A stretch of 64,000 bases of DNA from Flavobacterium salilacus subsp. salilacus (lineage in GTDB: Bacteria; Bacteroidota; Bacteroidia; Flavobacteriales; Flavobacteriaceae). The stretch is from positions 186,001-250,000 of the forward strand of contig NZ_SKBP01000002.1 of NCBI RefSeq assembly GCF_004634195.1, in the 5' to 3' direction. The notes below the pieces were generated by a model that made no database searches, had not been told where the DNA came from, and saw only the letters and a list, made by a program, of their open reading frames with translations. Shown here one piece after another: positions 61,426 to 64,000 of this stretch; within the stretch, counting starts at the first letter, position 1; every line of letters begins with the position of its first letter. The translations under genes and the position numbers were made by a program.

Positions 61426-63057
61426 TTATTTCTTGATAATCCTTTTGGTATAAACCTTATTCTGGTTTTTAATTTCTACAAAATAAATTCCGCTCTTTAA
61501 ATCGGCAATATCAATCTCTTTTTTATTAAGTAATGAAGTATCGCCATATACAATCTGCCCCAACGTATTAAATATTTTAATTTCAAAACCGCCATTGCTG
61601 TTTTCTAACGAAATTGTAAGTTTCTCGTCAGCAGGGTTAGGAAACAGGCGTAGCTGCTGCCCGTTTAGCGAATATTCTTTATTGCTCAGCAAGTTCGTAT
61701 TAATATATGCTATTGCCGCCTCCATATCAGGCAGAGGACCAATGGGTTCAAAAATAGTATCAACACCCTGAGAAATGCCCGTTTGCACTAAAACATCTCT
61801 TATTTCCTGGCTTGTTAAATATTCTCCGCTTCTGTCATAATAATACGATTGCAAAACTGCCGCGCAGGAAGCAACAATAGGCGTTGCCGAGCTTGTTCCG
61901 CTAAACAAGGTATAATACTGATTAAAATCGTTTCCTATGGCATAAAGATCTCCGTAACCCGTAGTTATAACATTTTGTCCCCATGCCTGTACATTTACCC
62001 TGCTGCCATAGGTGCTAAAATAAAGACGGTCGTGGTTGGTATCATAAGATCCTGCGCCTACTATAATTGCACCGCTGTCTCCCCTGTTGGTATATGAATT
62101 AAACATTGCTGAGTCCAAATTTTGGCTTCCGTTTCCTGCCGCTGCCACTATAACTATTCCGGCATCAGTAGCTGCTTTGGTTAAATCCCATACCACATTG
62201 TTATATTCGGCAGGCACAAAATCATTCTCAGTAAATGCCGATGCCTGCATTTCATACATTATAATATCGCCTGCTACTGAATTGTTTATAGCCTGCGTTA
62301 TGGCGTACATCCGGTTATACCCGTTTTCTTCTGTCCATTCAGGAAACAAAATCACTTCATCCACTTCGTGAGCCATACCCGAAATACCGTATTCGCCATT
62401 ATCTGCATATATAACCCCGATAGATGCCGTTCCGTGTTCGGTATAAGCTGATGATACTTCCGAAAAAACTGTCATATCATCGGCCAAAGATGTATTTGTT
62501 GCGTTAAGCTCTTCGTGGTTAACGTTTACACCATATTCTATGTCGCGCACTCTTATTCCTTCTCCCGCATAACCTATATCCCATGCATATTGCATGTTTA
62601 CTCCCGGATTACTTTGTATATATCCTTGCGAAAAGAAATAACTGGGGGTAACAGGAAGGATGTCGCCCGGAGGAGGCGGTGGCAACTGTGTATTTGCTTT
62701 AACAGCATACTCAATCTCGTCAAACAAAGACAATTCCTCTAACGATTTGTTCAGTAACGCTTCATTTTCGTAAAAAAGGGTAATGTTGTAAATTCTGTTC
62801 AGTTTTTCTACGGAATCACTATTTCCTCTCAGTTTTTGCGATTGCTTTTTCAGATATTCAAACTGATTCTCAGGTATTTTTACAGCTTTTGCTATTGAAG
62901 CATTATTTGCTGTTAAAAAAGATTGAAACACATCAGTAGCATGAAACTGAGAATCTTTAAAACAAACATAAACTGTACATTTTTCGGTGGGCTGTGTTTG
63001 CGAAAAAGCCTCAGCAACGAAAAGAAAGAGAGCTAATAATACTAGTTTTGATTTCAT
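61426..63057 (-). CDS. Second secreted subtilase (S8) with type IX sorting domain
   Basis: A 543-residue protease. I place the start at the ATG at 63057, which opens a clean signal peptide (MKSKLVLLALFLFVAEAFSQ); the frame continues 22 codons further upstream without signal-like character. Catalytic Asp in GIRVRDIEYGVNVNHEEL, His in YTEHGTASIGVI, Asn in VVAAAGNGSQN and Ser in FSGTSSATPIVA. A Pro-rich segment (QLPPPPPGDILP) joins propeptide and catalytic domain. The type A sorting domain runs from LFPNPADEKLTIS to RIIKK. Not a close copy of the subtilase at 56 kb, which has the beta-sandwich insert. Confidence 0.92.
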   Translation of the reverse strand: MKSKLVLLALFLFVAEAFSQTQPTEKCTVYVCFKDSQFHATDVFQSFLTANNASIAKAVKIPENQFEYLKKQSQKLRGNSDSVEKLNRIYNITLFYENEALLNKSLEELSLFDEIEYAVKANTQLPPPPPGDILPVTPSYFFSQGYIQSNPGVNMQYAWDIGYAGEGIRVRDIEYGVNVNHEELNATNTSLADDMTVFSEVSSAYTEHGTASIGVIYADNGEYGISGMAHEVDEVILFPEWTEENGYNRMYAITQAINNSVAGDIIMYEMQASAFTENDFVPAEYNNVVWDLTKAATDAGIVIVAAAGNGSQNLDSAMFNSYTNRGDSGAIIVGAGSYDTNHDRLYFSTYGSRVNVQAWGQNVITTGYGDLYAIGNDFNQYYTLFSGTSSATPIVASCAAVLQSYYYDRSGEYLTSQEIRDVLVQTGISQGVDTIFEPIGPLPDMEAAIAYINTNLLSNKEYSLNGQQLRLFPNPADEKLTISLENSNGGFEIKIFNTLGQIVYGDTSLLNKKEIDIADLKSGIYFVEIKNQNKVYTKRIIKK

Positions 63058-63212
63058 AACAATGTTTTTATACAAATCTGTAAAAATATTAATATTATTT
63101 AAATCGATGCTATCTGTTAGCATCTCTTTTTCAGTTCTTTATTTTTAATACCTTTTAAAAAATAATTGTTTCAGCATATTGTATCATGATATTCCGCTTT
63201 TTTTGAGAATTG

Positions 63213-64000
63213 CTACAAACTATAATTAATATTAACCGACCAGCGGTAATTAGCCTCTACTTTACCCCCTGTAAGGTTTTGACTTACGGGCAACATTGCA
63301 TTAACTCCTGCCGAAAAACTACCATAGCCCGCCTCTATTCCTGCTTTACCAAAAAGGATATTACCTTCGGTATCAGGCAATGTTTCACCAAATTGTTTGT
63401 TGGCTTCATAAATTTCTCCTGCCAGTCCTATTTGCGGTACTAATGTATATTTCGGCTTTTCAATAACATAAAATAATGTAGCAGCATAATTCCACTGATT
63501 ACCAAACCTATAGTTATCATTATTTTCTGTTTTAAAAGTATAATTTATCATTGCGTTAAGCCCTAAACTTTTATGCTTCACTATGTATTCAGCAGCCAGT
63601 AAATAATCCCAACTGCCTGTGCCCACCTGAAAACTGGGGTTAACACTGCCATTATTTGCACTGTTATATTCACCCGTAGGCATTTTTATGCCTGCTCCTG
63701 CCTGTAGTGTATGATAGTATGCAGCCGTATCCTTTTTAGTTTGGTAAACGGTATATAAACCCAGAACGGTAATATCGCCCAATCCGTTTATTTCCTGATG
63801 TCCTGTTGTGAGTTCACGGTTGTGCGAATGATAAGGCACTAACGCCGATACCTGAAAGTTTTTAAATACAGGAATACGCGCCCAAAGCTGCAGGGTATTA
63901 AAATTCTCATCTATCCATGGCGAATTGTTAAACACCCCGTCACGACTGGTATAGCTTTGATAAAAATAACGCACCCCAACAAAGTTTTGGTTCAGCATCG
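63213..64000 (-). CDS. Outer-membrane beta-barrel/transporter protein, 5' end cut off
   Basis: At least 261 residues, open to the window end and lacking a signal peptide, so the start lies beyond 64000. Alternating strands with short turns (YYHTLQAGAGIKMPTGEYNS; GLNAMINYTFKTENNDNYRF) and a C-terminal WSVNINYSL mark a small barrel of the transporter/phenol-degradation-MetA-like type. Function unknown. It ends about 90 bases before the upstream frame of the subtilase gene. Confidence 0.7.
   Translation of the reverse strand, partial: MLNQNFVGVRYFYQSYTSRDGVFNNSPWIDENFNTLQLWARIPVFKNFQVSALVPYHSHNRELTTGHQEINGLGDITVLGLYTVYQTKKDTAAYYHTLQAGAGIKMPTGEYNSANNGSVNPSFQVGTGSWDYLLAAEYIVKHKSLGLNAMINYTFKTENNDNYRFGNQWNYAATLFYVIEKPKYTLVPQIGLAGEIYEANKQFGETLPDTEGNILFGKAGIEAGYGSFSAGVNAMLPVSQNLTGGKVEANYRWSVNINYSL

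Noticed and set aside
63058..63123. 22-residue N-terminal extension of the second subtilase
   Set aside because: The ATG at 63057 gives a clean signal peptide at the very N-terminus, which export requires.

Overview
The window is about 64 kb of an AT-rich genome from the Bacteroidota, most likely a Flavobacteriaceae (Flavobacterium-like) chromosome. The evidence is: type IX secretion sorting domains on three exported proteins, a SusC/SusD pair, Bacteroidota-type promoters (TAnnTTTG) in front of many genes, near-absence of Shine-Dalgarno sequences except a perfect one at rpsU, a long signal peptidase I, a putative porin of the Bacteroidota type, and ribosomal protein THX.

Layout. 1-2.1 kb: the end of methylmalonyl-CoA mutase, the tiny THX ribosomal protein gene, an effector-binding-domain protein and tRNA-Pro(GGG). 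2.1-10.3 kb: an accessory islet. An AT-rich, gene-free stretch with a 32-bp palindrome precedes a tightly coupled gene set: a 1343-residue protein of unknown function, a minimal nucleotidyltransferase, a 767-residue polymorphic toxin ending in a zincin (HEYKH) metallopeptidase domain, and a 99-residue probable immunity protein. A decayed second copy of the toxin tip follows. 10.3-23.6 kb: housekeeping genes (SDR reductase, a secreted HmuY-like protein, parA-parB-DUF5683-dapB-lepB-WbqC on the plus strand; a phosphatase-family protein, two rhomboids and mutL on the minus strand). 23.4-39.8 kb, mostly minus strand: the ancient translation/transcription block, read from the promoter end as rpsU, xerC, hpf, tRNA-Thr(TGT), tRNA-Tyr, tRNA-Thr(GGT), tuf, tRNA-Trp, secE, nusG, rplK, rplA, rplJ, rplL, rpoB, rpoC and a DUF3467 protein. 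39.8-49.4 kb: a lipoprotein alpha-amylase, acyl-CoA dehydrogenase, a membrane-anchored helix-hairpin-helix protein with a triplicated unit, PspC, DUF2851, an exonuclease, cystathionine beta-synthase and a putative porin. 49.5-58 kb: a SusC/SusD operon with two surface-lipoprotein candidates and no carbohydrate enzyme, next to a secreted subtilase. 58-64 kb: rnhB, lipB, lysS, a second secreted subtilase and the end of an outer-membrane beta-barrel gene.

The best candidate for something undescribed is the 2.5-9.5 kb cassette. The three large reading frames overlap by 4 and 8 bases and a putative immunity gene follows 11 bases later, so they look like one transcriptional and functional unit. Only the C-terminal protease domain and the nucleotidyltransferase have a recognisable fold; the other roughly 2,000 residues are unassigned. 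The rpsU Shine-Dalgarno sequence fits the known special control of bS21 in this class and is the best-supported regulatory observation.
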